Origin: Flavobacteriales bacterium
GTDB taxonomy: Bacteria > Bacteroidota > Bacteroidia > Flavobacteriales_C > GCA-002722245
Reading direction: 5' to 3'
Length of the DNA stretch: 54,911 nucleotides
Assembly (NCBI GenBank): GCA_029251005.1
Contig: JAQXEE010000130.1
Coordinates: forward strand, 67,328-122,238
The position numbers and the translations under genes were made by a program. Below the pieces are notes generated by a model, which was not told the DNA's origin, did no database searches, and was given only the letters and a program-made list of their open reading frames with translations. Shown piece after piece: positions 1 to 9,100 of the stretch (positions within the stretch are counted from its first letter, which is position 1; each line of letters begins with the position of its first letter).

Positions 1-1
1 T

Positions 2-958
2 AAATTTAGTTTTGGCGGTAAGTATGGGAAAAATTTATTAAGTGAGGTTTCTAAGTACGCCGTTGTTGCTATGCAAATCGCACAAGACCAGGATTTTGAT
101 GTAATTCATGCACATGATTGGTTAACATTCCCCGCTGCTATTATGGCTAAAGAAGTTAGTGGTAAGAAATTAGTAGTTCACATCCACGCTACTGAATTTG
201 ATCGATCTGGAGAGGCTGTAAACCAAGAGGTTTACGATATGGAAAGACAAGGTTGTGAGGCAGCGGATCGAATTATTTGTGTTTCAAGATTAACAAGACG
301 AATATTAATGAACAGGTACGGAATCGATGGGTCTAAAATATCTGTTGTACATAATGCGGTTGTTCCAAAGCCTGCTATTATATATCCAAAGAAGAATTTA
401 GTAGACAAGAAAATAGTGACGTTCCTTGGAAGAATTACTTTTCAAAAAGGACCTGATTATTTTGTTGAAGCTGCAAAAAAAGTTCTTGAAGTAATGCCGG
501 ATGCACACTTTGTTATGGCTGGAAATGGGGATATGTTTTTAAACTGTTTAGAAAGAGCTGCAGAATTAAAAATCAGTAAAAGATTTCACTTTCCAGGGTT
601 CTTAAATTACTTTGAAACCAACAATCTTTTTGGAATGACAGATGTTTATGTAATGCCTTCGGTCTCAGAACCATTTGGGATTACACCACTTGAAGCAATG
701 AGAACTGGGGTTCCAGTTATTATCTCTAAGCAATCTGGAGTTTCTGAAGTGTTAAATAATGCTATTAAAGTTGATTTCTGGGATGTTAACGCATTATCTG
801 ACACCATCATTGGTTTACTAAAACATGAAGAAGTTTCTAAGCAATTGGCTGGAGATGGAACAGATGAAGTGCACGAGATGAAGTGGGAATATGCGGCTTT
901 AAAGGTGAGAGAAATTTATAACAAAACGATTGATAGAAGACGAAGTGTTCGTGTTTAA
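2..958 (+). CDS. GT4-family glycosyltransferase, glycogen synthase-like (5' end outside window)
   Basis: The reading frame is open from base 2, so the N-terminus lies before the window; an internal Met at 71 is not the true start. The visible part is a GT-B glycosyltransferase of family GT4. It has the acceptor-side motif HAHDWLTFPAA, the start of the nucleotide-sugar-binding half (TFLGRITFQKGPDYFVEAA) and the E-x7-E donor signature in SEPFGITPLEAM. Enzymes of this kind move glucose from ADP- or UDP-glucose onto alpha-glucan in the cytoplasm. The next gene, 25 bp downstream, is a GH57 glycosidase, and the pair suggests a glycogen/alpha-glucan locus. That link and the substrate are inference; the family call is firm. 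Confidence 0.88.
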   Translation, partial: KFSFGGKYGKNLLSEVSKYAVVAMQIAQDQDFDVIHAHDWLTFPAAIMAKEVSGKKLVVHIHATEFDRSGEAVNQEVYDMERQGCEAADRIICVSRLTRRILMNRYGIDGSKISVVHNAVVPKPAIIYPKKNLVDKKIVTFLGRITFQKGPDYFVEAAKKVLEVMPDAHFVMAGNGDMFLNCLERAAELKISKRFHFPGFLNYFETNNLFGMTDVYVMPSVSEPFGITPLEAMRTGVPVIISKQSGVSEVLNNAIKVDFWDVNALSDTIIGLLKHEEVSKQLAGDGTDEVHEMKWEYAALKVREIYNKTIDRRRSVRV

Positions 959-983
959 TTATTTAATAATCAAAAGATAAAAA

Positions 984-2255
984 ATGAAAAAGCTTTGTTT
1001 TTACTTCCAAGTTCATCAGCCGTTTAGACTAAAGGATTATAGATTCTTTGACATTAGTTGTGACGATGATTATTTCGATAAGAAATTAAATCATGAAATC
1101 ATGCGCAAAGTAGCCGATAAATGTTACTTGCCAATGAATCAATTGTTATTGGAGCAAATCCAAGCGCATAACGGAAACTTTAAAGTTTCGTTTTCTATAT
1201 CAGGAATTTGTATTGAGCAATTTGAATTGTACGCTCAGGATGTTTTAGATAGTTTTAAACGATTGGCCGATACTGGTTGCGTTGAGTTTATCGCTGAAAC
1301 ATACGGACATTCATTGTCTGCTTTAAAATCTCCAGAAGAGTTTAAAGCGCAAGTAGCAAAACAGACAGCGAAAGTAAAGGAGCACTTCGGTCAAACGCCA
1401 ACAACTTTCCGTAATACAGAGCTGATTTATAATAACCAAATCGGTAGCCTAGTGCACGAAATGGGATATAAAACAATGATTACTGAAGGAGCTGATCATG
1501 TAATGGATTGGAGAAGTCCAAACTTTATATACAGCCATTGTCAACACCCTGATTTAAAGCTATTATTAAAGAACTATAAGTTAAGTGATGATATCGCTTT
1601 TAGGTTCTCAGAAAGATCCTGGGAGTCTTGGCCATTACATGCTGAAACGTTTGGGCAGTGGGTAAATTCTACCGCTTGGAATCAAGAGATTATTAATCTT
1701 TTTATGGATTACGAAACTTTTGGAGAACATCAATGGGCCGAAAGTGGAATTTTTGATTTTATGCGTGAATTGCCAAATCAAATCATAAATCATTCACAGT
1801 TTGATTTTGTAACACCTTCTGAGGCTGCTGCTCAATTAAATCCTGTTTCTGATATTGATATTCACAATACAATATCTTGGGCCGATGCTGAACGTGATTT
1901 GACAGCATGGTTAGGAAATCCAATTCAGGATGATGCTTTTGATTCCTTGTATGAATTAGAAGGTTTAATGAAGAAGGTAGATGATGAAAAAATTAAAGAC
2001 GACTGGGTAAAACTACAAACGTCCGATCATTTTTATTATATGTGTACTAAATTCTGGAGTGATGGTGACGTGCATAAATACTTCTCCCATTACGAGTCTC
2101 CATACGCTGCTTTTATTAATTACATGAATGTATTAACCGATTTCGAAGAGCGTGTAAAGAAAGCCTCTGGTTATACTCCTGAGGAAATTAAAATTAATCA
2201 AGGGATAATAGAAAATTTCAAAAAATATTTACCTTATAGTGTTGATTTAAACTAG
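984..2255 (+). CDS. Glycoside hydrolase family 57 (alpha-amylase / 4-alpha-glucanotransferase type)
   Basis: A 423-residue protein without a signal peptide, so probably cytoplasmic. GH57 landmarks are visible: the N-terminal HQPFRLKDY (His11-Gln12-Pro13), a region-3-like NTELIYNN where Glu146 is the likely nucleophile, and region 4 MDYETFGEH where Asp242 is the likely acid/base. GH57 enzymes cleave or transfer alpha-1,4 or alpha-1,6 glucans with retention of configuration. Co-orientation and 25-bp spacing with the preceding GT4 gene indicate one operon for storage-glucan turnover. The exact activity (amylase, glucanotransferase or branching) cannot be read from sequence. Catalytic assignments rest on motif position, not on a structure. 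Confidence 0.88.
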   Translation: MKKLCFYFQVHQPFRLKDYRFFDISCDDDYFDKKLNHEIMRKVADKCYLPMNQLLLEQIQAHNGNFKVSFSISGICIEQFELYAQDVLDSFKRLADTGCVEFIAETYGHSLSALKSPEEFKAQVAKQTAKVKEHFGQTPTTFRNTELIYNNQIGSLVHEMGYKTMITEGADHVMDWRSPNFIYSHCQHPDLKLLLKNYKLSDDIAFRFSERSWESWPLHAETFGQWVNSTAWNQEIINLFMDYETFGEHQWAESGIFDFMRELPNQIINHSQFDFVTPSEAAAQLNPVSDIDIHNTISWADAERDLTAWLGNPIQDDAFDSLYELEGLMKKVDDEKIKDDWVKLQTSDHFYYMCTKFWSDGDVHKYFSHYESPYAAFINYMNVLTDFEERVKKASGYTPEEIKINQGIIENFKKYLPYSVDLN

Positions 2256-2268
2256 TTTATGTAATAAT

Positions 2269-2307
2269 AAAAAAAAGGGTGAAACATTCGTTTCACCCTT
2301 TTTTTTT
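2269..2307. terminator. Bidirectional intrinsic terminator
   Basis: A perfect stem GGGTGAAAC / GTTTCACCC with an ATTC loop is flanked by an A-run on the left and a T-run on the right. It lies between the convergent GH57 gene and the minus-strand membrane protein and can serve both. Confidence 0.9.
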
Positions 2308-2322
2308 CAAAATATTTTGATA

Positions 2323-2826
2323 TTATGTTAAGCCTAATTTTGCGTAATAAGTAACTACTGTTGTTATTATTAAAGCAATCGTAACTCCAATTGAAACAGC
2401 GAAGAAAGATTTTTTATAATTCATTTGCATTACAAAAGCTGCTATAGTACCTGAGTAAGCGCCAGTGACAGGTAGTGGAATCATTACAAAAACCATTAAG
2501 CCCCAAATACCATATTTTTGAATGTTTGATTGAGTTCCCTTCTTTGCTTTTCTAGTTAAGTAAACTGCGCTTTTTTTATAGCGCCTACTTTTCCATAAAT
2601 GTTTATTCGAAAGCTTCATTACGTATGAAAATAATGGGAACACCATTAAGTTTCCGCCAAGGGATACAAAAAAGGTTAGAAGAGGGTTTAATCCTGATGT
2701 AATCCCGTAAGGAATACCAACCCTTCCTTCCCCAAGCGGAGAAATACTAAATAAAAAAGTAATGATTAGGTCTAAAATCATAAATGATATTTGATTCTTT
2801 ATGAATAAGAACACAAATTTCGCCAT
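2323..2826 (-). CDS. Small multidrug-export family membrane protein (COG2426 / Sm_multidrug_ex-like)
   Basis: A 167-residue hydrophobic protein with about four membrane segments. The segment SPLGEGRVGIPYGITSGLNP matches the signature of the Sm_multidrug_ex family (acidic residue, Arg and an IPxG turn after the first helix), and a PLPVTGAYSGT turn precedes a later helix. The family name comes from a single Bacillus annotation; its real transport role is not established. A second Met at residue 16 (MILDLIITF) is a plausible alternative start and gives a more usual N-terminus. It is convergent with the GH57 gene and shares its terminator. Nothing in the neighbourhood suggests a substrate. Confidence 0.7.
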   Translation of the reverse strand: MAKFVFLFIKNQISFMILDLIITFLFSISPLGEGRVGIPYGITSGLNPLLTFFVSLGGNLMVFPLFSYVMKLSNKHLWKSRRYKKSAVYLTRKAKKGTQSNIQKYGIWGLMVFVMIPLPVTGAYSGTIAAFVMQMNYKKSFFAVSIGVTIALIITTVVTYYAKLGLT

Positions 2827-2945
2827 TAATATTCAGTAAACATACTTTTTAAGACTTTTTAAGTGTTTAATAAATTCAAAACCCTAAAAACATAACTTTT
2901 CTGTTACATTTTAAAATCCGTTCGTTATGAAGAAAAATGTAAGTT

Positions 2946-4268
2946 ATGAGAGCAGTTACTTTAATTATTTTTATTTCAATTTCTACAATTGTGTTTTCTA
3001 AGAATTTAACTCGAGAAGTGAAATTAGAGTTTCTAAATAACTGCGTTAAAATTAGTGACGAAAATAAAAATATCATTATTGATGAATATTTTAAACTTGT
3101 TGCAGGAGATTGGCTTTATTTCACCACAATTACACAAAAAGAGATGAGTGAAAATAACTTATTGTCTTACCAATTTGCTAAAGTTAGAAATAGAGCGATA
3201 GGTGCTTTTTTAAAGGAAAACGGAATACCAGGAAGACAATTTATCTATAAATATTCCATATTTGAACAAGTTTGGGTTCATAAACCAAGAAAGTTGAAAA
3301 GTTCAGTTTCCTTAAATGAAATTCAAAAAAATAAAGAAGTGTCAGTCTACTCATTTTTAAATAAACATGGAATTTCAGTTCAGCTTCCGTCCGGGAATAT
3401 TTTGGAATTTAAACCGCATAGTTTCGACGGATTCATGGATGACTTAATTACGGTTAAGATTAAAGAGTATACCTCAAAACAAGATTTTGTGAAATTTGGA
3501 GTTACTGCTTTCGGAAATCATGGAATGTTAGAGACTCGAGGGATGTACAATATTGAAGCTTTCAAAAATGATCTAAAAGTAAAATTGAAAAGAAACGCCA
3601 GCTATAATTTGAAAATATTAGATGGTAAAACCTCAGAAGATTTTTATTCCTTCTATGCTGATGATAGAAATGGGGAATTAGTTTGGTTTAAGAATCCAAA
3701 TCAAAAATTCATAAAAACAGAAGGTGCTGAAATCACTAAAGAAATTAAGATTAAAGAGTCGCTTAGTGTTGATGAGACATCAAGGTTTTTGGGGAAGTTT
3801 GGTGAGTTTTATGAAGATGCAGACGGGAATTTACAAATGGTTTCAGCAACAAGTTCTAACGCCATGACTTACTTGGAACGATCATACATTGAGGGAACTT
3901 TTTTAACTGGAAAGTTTAATCAATTGGGTTGGATTAATTGTGATCGTTTTTATCAAGCAGATGAAACAATTACTATGAAAATTAAAATAGACAAAGGGAT
4001 AAGTTTAAAACCTTACTGTGTTTATGTAGTTTTTAATGATATAAATAGTGTGCTTCCTGTTTACCAAGTGAGTAATGGAACCTATTTAGTATATGACATT
4101 CCTAAAGGTGTAGATGTTTCTTTGGTTGCTATTCAGGCAATTGATGTAGATAAATTCAAGTTGGCTTTTTCAGAATTAAAAACGCAAGAGGAATCAGTAA
4201 TTAACTTAAGTTCTAAAGGTGTTAATAAAACTAGATTAGATCAATACTTGGATGATGTGATTTATTAG
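2946..4268 (+). CDS. Hypothetical exported protein with degenerate OmpA-like N-terminal part
   Basis: A 440-residue protein of unknown function. The N-terminus has a Lys/Arg-poor but clear export signal (residues 1-18, ending VFSKN). Residues about 20-110 loosely resemble an OmpA-type peptidoglycan-binding fold: a stretch ending YQFAKVRNRAIGAFLKENGI is placed like the family's RAxxVxxyLxxxGI helix. The key peptidoglycan-binding residues are not evident. The C-terminal half contains LGWINCDRFY, a phrase I associate with Bacteroidetes cell-surface proteins, though its role is unknown. The gene stands alone between a minus-strand gene and a kinase. Envelope location is likely and function unassigned. 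Confidence 0.6.
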   Translation: MRAVTLIIFISISTIVFSKNLTREVKLEFLNNCVKISDENKNIIIDEYFKLVAGDWLYFTTITQKEMSENNLLSYQFAKVRNRAIGAFLKENGIPGRQFIYKYSIFEQVWVHKPRKLKSSVSLNEIQKNKEVSVYSFLNKHGISVQLPSGNILEFKPHSFDGFMDDLITVKIKEYTSKQDFVKFGVTAFGNHGMLETRGMYNIEAFKNDLKVKLKRNASYNLKILDGKTSEDFYSFYADDRNGELVWFKNPNQKFIKTEGAEITKEIKIKESLSVDETSRFLGKFGEFYEDADGNLQMVSATSSNAMTYLERSYIEGTFLTGKFNQLGWINCDRFYQADETITMKIKIDKGISLKPYCVYVVFNDINSVLPVYQVSNGTYLVYDIPKGVDVSLVAIQAIDVDKFKLAFSELKTQEESVINLSSKGVNKTRLDQYLDDVIY

Positions 4269-4389
4269 ATATTTTTGTGAAAGAATTGCAATTCGAATTA
4301 ACCTTAAATTATTGAAGGCTGCCATTTAATTAGCTCAAGTGCTGTAGCGTTTATTTAAGAAATTTTTGAGTTACCTAATTTCAAGTAAA

Positions 4390-5283
4390 ATGAAAAGAAA
4401 ACATCAAGCATTATTCGTTATCCTATTACTTTACGTTTCATTACAAGCGATCTGGTGGTTGTACAATATTTATGAATTGTCAATACAGATTAAACCTACG
4501 CAAGACATGAGTAGAAATTTTTATATGATAATGGGCGAAGGAGGCGTTTTCTTTTTAATTCTTATTACAGGCTTTTTTCTAACCTATCGATCTTTAAGAA
4601 AAGAAATAGAAGTTGGAAACCAGCAGAAAAACTTTTTATTGGCGATTACCCACGAATTAAAAACTCCTATAGCGTCTCTAAAACTGTATTTGCAAACTTT
4701 GGTGAAAAGAGATTTACCACAAGAAAAGCAAAAGGAAATTTTAGGAAAGTCCATAAAAGATGCTGACCGATTAAACGAATTAGTTGAAAATATTTTATTG
4801 GTGACAAAAATTGATGATAATGGATTTCCTCTAAGTTTAGAAGAATTAGACTTATCGCTGATGATGGAGACAATCACACTAAAAATGTTGGAGTCATCTG
4901 GGAAAAAAGTCACAACAGAATTTTTTATCCAGCCAGATGTGAAATTATATGGGGATAAGGATGCCTTTTATTCTATTATATCTAATTTAACAAGCAACGC
5001 TTTAAAGTACACACCCGAAAAATCTTCAATTTGTGTGACGTTAGTTCAAAAAGGTGGTGAAACTGCACTAAGTATTTCCGATGAAGGCGTTGGGGTTCCG
5101 ATGCAAGAATCGGAAAAGATATTTGAAAAATTCTACCGATCAGGAAATGAAGAAACCAGAAGTCAAAAAGGAACGGGCTTAGGGTTATACATAGTTAAAA
5201 AAATGGTGGAACAGCACAACGGATTGGTTCAGGTAAAAGCCAATAAACCCCAGGGAAGTATTTTTGTGGCATCTTTTAGATGA
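4390..5283 (+). CDS. Sensor histidine kinase, two membrane segments, orphan
   Basis: ATG at 4390 gives 297 residues; an upstream TTG at 4366 is possible but less likely. Two membrane helices (about residues 6-27 and 48-65) enclose a short extracytoplasmic loop of about 20 residues, too small for a usual ligand domain. A complete kinase core follows: H-box ITHELKTPIASLK with His88, N-box NLTSNALKYTPE with Asn203, G1 ISDEGVGVP and G2 GTGLGLYIVKKM. It should autophosphorylate and pass phosphate to a response regulator, but no regulator gene is adjacent. In Bacteroidetes such kinases often pair with a regulator immediately up- or downstream, so this one is an orphan within the window. Its signal is unknown. 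Confidence 0.9.
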   Translation: MKRKHQALFVILLLYVSLQAIWWLYNIYELSIQIKPTQDMSRNFYMIMGEGGVFFLILITGFFLTYRSLRKEIEVGNQQKNFLLAITHELKTPIASLKLYLQTLVKRDLPQEKQKEILGKSIKDADRLNELVENILLVTKIDDNGFPLSLEELDLSLMMETITLKMLESSGKKVTTEFFIQPDVKLYGDKDAFYSIISNLTSNALKYTPEKSSICVTLVQKGGETALSISDEGVGVPMQESEKIFEKFYRSGNEETRSQKGTGLGLYIVKKMVEQHNGLVQVKANKPQGSIFVASFR

Positions 5284-5635
5284 TCAATCGCTTTAATGTT
5301 AATTGTTGAAGGGGAACTTTTAGTTGTTTAAATAATGGCTTTTTAAAGTGTTGGATTTATACTTAAAAGATTGCTCAATAGATTTAAACATTCGAAATTA
5401 TCATAAAACTTATAATCTCATCGTTTTGAGCGAAGGTGACACTTTTCTGTAGTAAAGTGTTTGGTTAAAAGAAGGCTTGAGAGCAATTTATTTTAGAAGT
5501 CTAGAAAAAGAAGTTGGTGGAGTAATGGAGGCGATAAGTATCAATTAGACTTTTTATAAAAATGGATGGGTAATTAACTCGGAGCGTGTTAAAACCCAAG
5601 GGTATAAATAAGAACATTTCTGACCTCAATATAAG
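5284..5635. other. Intergenic stretch without a recognisable gene
   Basis: About 350 bp between the kinase and the gpmI leader hairpin. Frames are interrupted by frequent stops on both strands and no RNA gene, repeat or promoter box stands out. Confidence 0.6.
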
Positions 5636-5670
5636 TGAAAAACCCTTTTAAGAAATTAAAGGGCTTTTCA
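5636..5670 (+). terminator. Hairpin abutting the gpmI promoter
   Basis: TGAAAA-A-CCCTTT can pair with AAAGGG-C-TTTTCA around a 9-nt loop: 12 pairs with one A-C mismatch. The right arm ends two bases before the gpmI -7 box. It probably ends upstream transcription; T-rich DNA follows only partly. Confidence 0.5.
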
Positions 5671-5671
5671 T

Positions 5672-5679
5672 TATCTTTG
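5672..5679 (+). promoter_or_regulatory. gpmI promoter -7 box
   Basis: TATCTTTG matches the Bacteroidetes -7 consensus TAnnTTTG. It lies 36 bp before the gpmI ATG. A good TTTG -33 box is not evident because the hairpin arms occupy that space. Confidence 0.65.
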
Positions 5680-5715
5680 CATTTTAATTAAGATTTAGAA
5701 TAAAAATAATATACT

Positions 5716-7236
5716 ATGGCAAATAAAAAAGTTGCTTTAATCATTTTAGATGGTTGGGGACATGGAGATAAAACAAAGTCAGATGCTATTCACAATGCAA
5801 ACACGCCTTTCGTAGATAGTTTATATACAAAGTACGCATACTCTACTTTGATAACAAGTGGTGAGGAGGTTGGTTTACCTGATGGTCAAATGGGGAACTC
5901 AGAAGTTGGTCACTTAAACATTGGTGCCGGTAGAGTTGTTTATCAAGATCTAGTAAAAATTAATTTAGCAGTTAAGGATAAATCAATCTTTGAAAACAAA
6001 GTATTGGTTGACGCTTTAAAGTATGCTAAAGAGTATGATAAATCAGTTCACTTTTTGGGGCTAGTTTCTGAAGGGAGAGTTCATTCATCACAAGCACATT
6101 TGCATGCTTTGTGCGATATGACAAAGCAATATGGTGTTAACGATGTTTTCGTTCACGCTTTTACAGATGGTAGAGATGTTGACCCAAAATCAGGATTAGG
6201 ATATATTACTGATTTACAAAAGCACTTAGAAACTTCAAACGGAAAAATCGCCACTATTACAGGTAGATATTTTGCTATGGATAGAGATAAGCGTTGGGAA
6301 AGAGTAGCGAAAGCTTACAACGTAATGGTAAAAGGAGAAGGAATAAAAACTCAAGATCCTGTTGCTGCTATTCAAGCTTCTTACGATTCTGGAGTTACAG
6401 ATGAATTTGTAGAGCCAGTTTCGGTGGTTGATGCTGATGGGAATCCTGTTGGATTAATTAAAGAAGGTGATGTTGTTATTTGTTTCAACTATCGTACGGA
6501 TAGATGTAGGGAAATTACTGAAGTATTATCTCAGCAAGAATTTCCAGCAGAAGGAATGAGTACAATTCCTTTACATTATGTTACTATGACTAAGTATGAT
6601 GAGAAGTTTAAAAACGTAAACATAGCTTACGAAAAGGAGAACTTAACAAATACAATGGGTGAAGTTTTGGAAGGAGCTGGAAAAACTCAAATTAGAATAG
6701 CTGAAACCGAAAAGTATCCCCACGTTACTTTCTTTTTCTCTGGTGGTAGAGAGCAAGAGTTTAAAGGTGAAACTCGTTTAATAGCAAATTCTCCAAAGGT
6801 TGCTACTTACGATTTACAGCCAGAAATGAGCGCTCCAGAAGTGACGAATAAAATTACTGCTGAGTTAGCAAAGGGAGAAGTTGACTTTGTTTGTTTAAAT
6901 TTCGCTAACCCTGATATGGTTGGTCACACGGGAGTTTATGAAGCCGTTGTTAAAGCTGTTGAAACTGTTGATTCATGTGTAAAGAGAGTTGTTGAAACTG
7001 GTTTAGAGCAAGATTATTCCTTCGTTATTATTGCAGATCATGGTAATGCTGATTTTGTAATTAACGAGGATGGTTCACCAAACACTGCACATACTACAAA
7101 CCCAGTTCCTTTAATTTTAATTGATAAGGATTACAAATCAATTAAGCCAGGGAAATTAGGCGATTTAGCGCCAACAATATTAAATATGATGGGTGTGAAA
7201 ATACCAGTAGATATGACTGGTGATATTTTAGTTTAA
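5716..7236 (+). CDS. gpmI: 2,3-bisphosphoglycerate-independent phosphoglycerate mutase
   Basis: This cytoplasmic enzyme interconverts 3- and 2-phosphoglycerate in glycolysis and gluconeogenesis and uses two Mn(II) ions. At 506 residues it has the normal family length. The alkaline-phosphatase-type metal site begins with LDGWG (Asp12), and the phosphorylated serine is Ser62 in QMGNSEVGHLNIG. The phosphotransferase half carries HAFTDGRDVDP and RYFAMDRDKRWERV. The C-terminal metal ligands are in FANPDMVGHTG and IIADHGNAD. It is a single-gene unit, with its own -7 box upstream and a strong terminator downstream. Nothing is unusual. Confidence 0.97.
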   Translation: MANKKVALIILDGWGHGDKTKSDAIHNANTPFVDSLYTKYAYSTLITSGEEVGLPDGQMGNSEVGHLNIGAGRVVYQDLVKINLAVKDKSIFENKVLVDALKYAKEYDKSVHFLGLVSEGRVHSSQAHLHALCDMTKQYGVNDVFVHAFTDGRDVDPKSGLGYITDLQKHLETSNGKIATITGRYFAMDRDKRWERVAKAYNVMVKGEGIKTQDPVAAIQASYDSGVTDEFVEPVSVVDADGNPVGLIKEGDVVICFNYRTDRCREITEVLSQQEFPAEGMSTIPLHYVTMTKYDEKFKNVNIAYEKENLTNTMGEVLEGAGKTQIRIAETEKYPHVTFFFSGGREQEFKGETRLIANSPKVATYDLQPEMSAPEVTNKITAELAKGEVDFVCLNFANPDMVGHTGVYEAVVKAVETVDSCVKRVVETGLEQDYSFVIIADHGNADFVINEDGSPNTAHTTNPVPLILIDKDYKSIKPGKLGDLAPTILNMMGVKIPVDMTGDILV

Positions 7237-7256
7237 GTTTTTACTCTATAGGATAT

Positions 7257-7289
7257 AAAAGCCTCCAGCATTTGCTTGAGGCTTTTTGT
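7257..7289 (+). terminator. gpmI intrinsic terminator
   Basis: Perfect 9-bp stem AAAAGCCTC / GAGGCTTTT with a 12-nt loop, followed by a T-rich tract, 21 bp after the gpmI stop. Confidence 0.9.
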
Positions 7290-7359
7290 TTTTTTCAAGG
7301 CGATATATATTAATTGTGGTTTAAATTATATCGTTAATTTTACAGGGATTTTATAAGAG

Positions 7360-9012
7360 ATGAAAAAACTAAAAGCAATAGGCTTACTAATACTGGGTGG
7401 ACTCTTAATGGCATCGAGTTTTGCCCCCTATGACTTTATTATAGGAGGGATGCTGGGAATAGTACCCCTTTTAATAATTGAGGATCAAATTTCAACGGAA
7501 GTTAAATGGCGTAAGGTTCGCGTTTTTGCAAGTGCTTATCTGGTTTTCGTCGTCTATAATTTCGTTACCATTTATTGGGTGCGAAATGCTGCTTGGATTG
7601 GTGTGATTGCTCCGGCAATTGTAAATAGTGCATTCTTTGCAATGGCGATTGTTACTTACAGTTCAATAAAATCTAGATTAAGTCCAAAGGCTGCTTATTT
7701 ATCATTGGTGATGTTATGGGTTGCTTGGGAATATATAGAATTACAAGATTGGGATTTATCGTGGCCATGGTTAACATACGGATTCTCCTTATCCAACTGG
7801 GTGACATTAATTCAATGGTATTCATACACAGGAGCTTTAGGAGGAACAGCTTGGTTATTAATTGTGAATCTATTTGTGTTTTTTGTCTATAAATCGTGGA
7901 AGCTCAAAGAGGATTCTTTCTTTATTATAAAAAAAGGAATCCAACTTGGGCTTGTCATTTTTGTGCCAATTTTAATTTCATTGTTTCAATACTACACTTA
8001 TGAAGAAAAGGGTTTTGAGCAAGATGTGGTAGTTTTACAGCCGAATATGAATCCATATTCAGACCGCTTCATGGATAGTAAAGGCAATGAACTAAAAGCA
8101 ATGTCTTCAGTAGCTCAAGTTCGACGATTTACAGAAATAGCTGATGAAATTATGGATGAAGATGTTGATTTTTTGTTAATGCACGAAACAGCTTTACCTC
8201 AAACAGAATCAAATCTTACCTTACCCTATTCAGCAAGTGTAGGCGTGCTTAAAAGATGGCGCGCAAGTAAATACCCAAATCTTTCAATTTTAACAGGGTT
8301 AGCATACAGAGAATTTAAGGAAGGAGAAGTTGGTGAAGATGTTCCAGCAACTTACAAAAGGAGTTACAATGGTCGGTATTACGAATATTTTAATTCTTCT
8401 ATTTTAATTAATGGCGAGAATGATACGTTGCCACAATACCATAAATCAATGTTAGTAATTGGAGTTGAGCGAATCCCAGATTACTTTGTTTATTTTCAAA
8501 AATATTTAACTGATTTTGATAGTGATTCTGACGCTAATATTTATAATCCAAACAACGGCAAGCAAGCCGAGCGAGAGGTTTTTTATGGTAAAGGAGATTC
8601 GGCTATTGTTGCACCGGTAATTTGTTATGAAAGTTTATTTGGAGATTATATTACAGAGTATGTACGAAAAGGCGCGAACTTTTTAGGTGTAATAACAAAC
8701 GATGCTTGGTGGGGAAATACTGCAGGTTATCAGCAACATTGGGGGTTTTCGAGAATGAGAGCAATCGAAACAAGAAGATCAGTAGCAAGAAGTGCAAATA
8801 CAGGTTGGAGCGGTTTTATTAATCAGCGTGGAGATGAATTACAAAAGTCTACTTATTTAACTCAAGACGTATTGCGCCAAAAAATTCAATTAAACAGTGA
8901 AATGACCTTTTACGCTCAATACGGTGATATCATCGGAAAACTTGGTGTTTGGTTTAGTATCATGGCCTTACTTAACCTTTTGGTTAAAAAAGTAACAGCC
9001 AAAGGAGTTTAG
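7360..9012 (+). CDS. lnt: Apolipoprotein N-acyltransferase
   Basis: This inner-membrane enzyme adds the third acyl chain to the N-terminal cysteine of lipoproteins, using phospholipid as donor. It has 550 residues: about six N-terminal membrane segments (to about residue 212), then a periplasmic carbon-nitrogen hydrolase domain, then a C-terminal helix. The catalytic triad is visible as Glu276 (LMHETALPQ), Lys362 (YHKSMLVIG) and Cys422 (VICYESLFG). The final ITNDAWWGNTAGYQQH motif is also family-typical. The presence of lnt fits the lipoproteins seen at 17.9 and 18.7 kb. It is transcribed alone between gpmI and ilvD. Confidence 0.95.
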   Translation: MKKLKAIGLLILGGLLMASSFAPYDFIIGGMLGIVPLLIIEDQISTEVKWRKVRVFASAYLVFVVYNFVTIYWVRNAAWIGVIAPAIVNSAFFAMAIVTYSSIKSRLSPKAAYLSLVMLWVAWEYIELQDWDLSWPWLTYGFSLSNWVTLIQWYSYTGALGGTAWLLIVNLFVFFVYKSWKLKEDSFFIIKKGIQLGLVIFVPILISLFQYYTYEEKGFEQDVVVLQPNMNPYSDRFMDSKGNELKAMSSVAQVRRFTEIADEIMDEDVDFLLMHETALPQTESNLTLPYSASVGVLKRWRASKYPNLSILTGLAYREFKEGEVGEDVPATYKRSYNGRYYEYFNSSILINGENDTLPQYHKSMLVIGVERIPDYFVYFQKYLTDFDSDSDANIYNPNNGKQAEREVFYGKGDSAIVAPVICYESLFGDYITEYVRKGANFLGVITNDAWWGNTAGYQQHWGFSRMRAIETRRSVARSANTGWSGFINQRGDELQKSTYLTQDVLRQKIQLNSEMTFYAQYGDIIGKLGVWFSIMALLNLLVKKVTAKGV

Positions 9013-9069
9013 TTGAAAAGTCTTACCATTAATCAATAAAATTTAGTCTGTTAACTCATTCGAAGTTTG

Positions 9070-9077
9070 TAAATTTG
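9070..9077 (+). promoter_or_regulatory. ilvD promoter -7 box
   Basis: TAAATTTG matches TAnnTTTG and lies 23 bp before the ilvD ATG. The upstream -33 region is only weakly like TTTG. Confidence 0.55.
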
Positions 9078-9100
9078 TACCATCATAAACCACAATTAAT

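Noticed and set aside
9013-9100. A leader peptide upstream of ilvD like that of ilvB
   Set aside because: No ORF with branched-chain codons and no terminator hairpin occur between lnt and ilvD.
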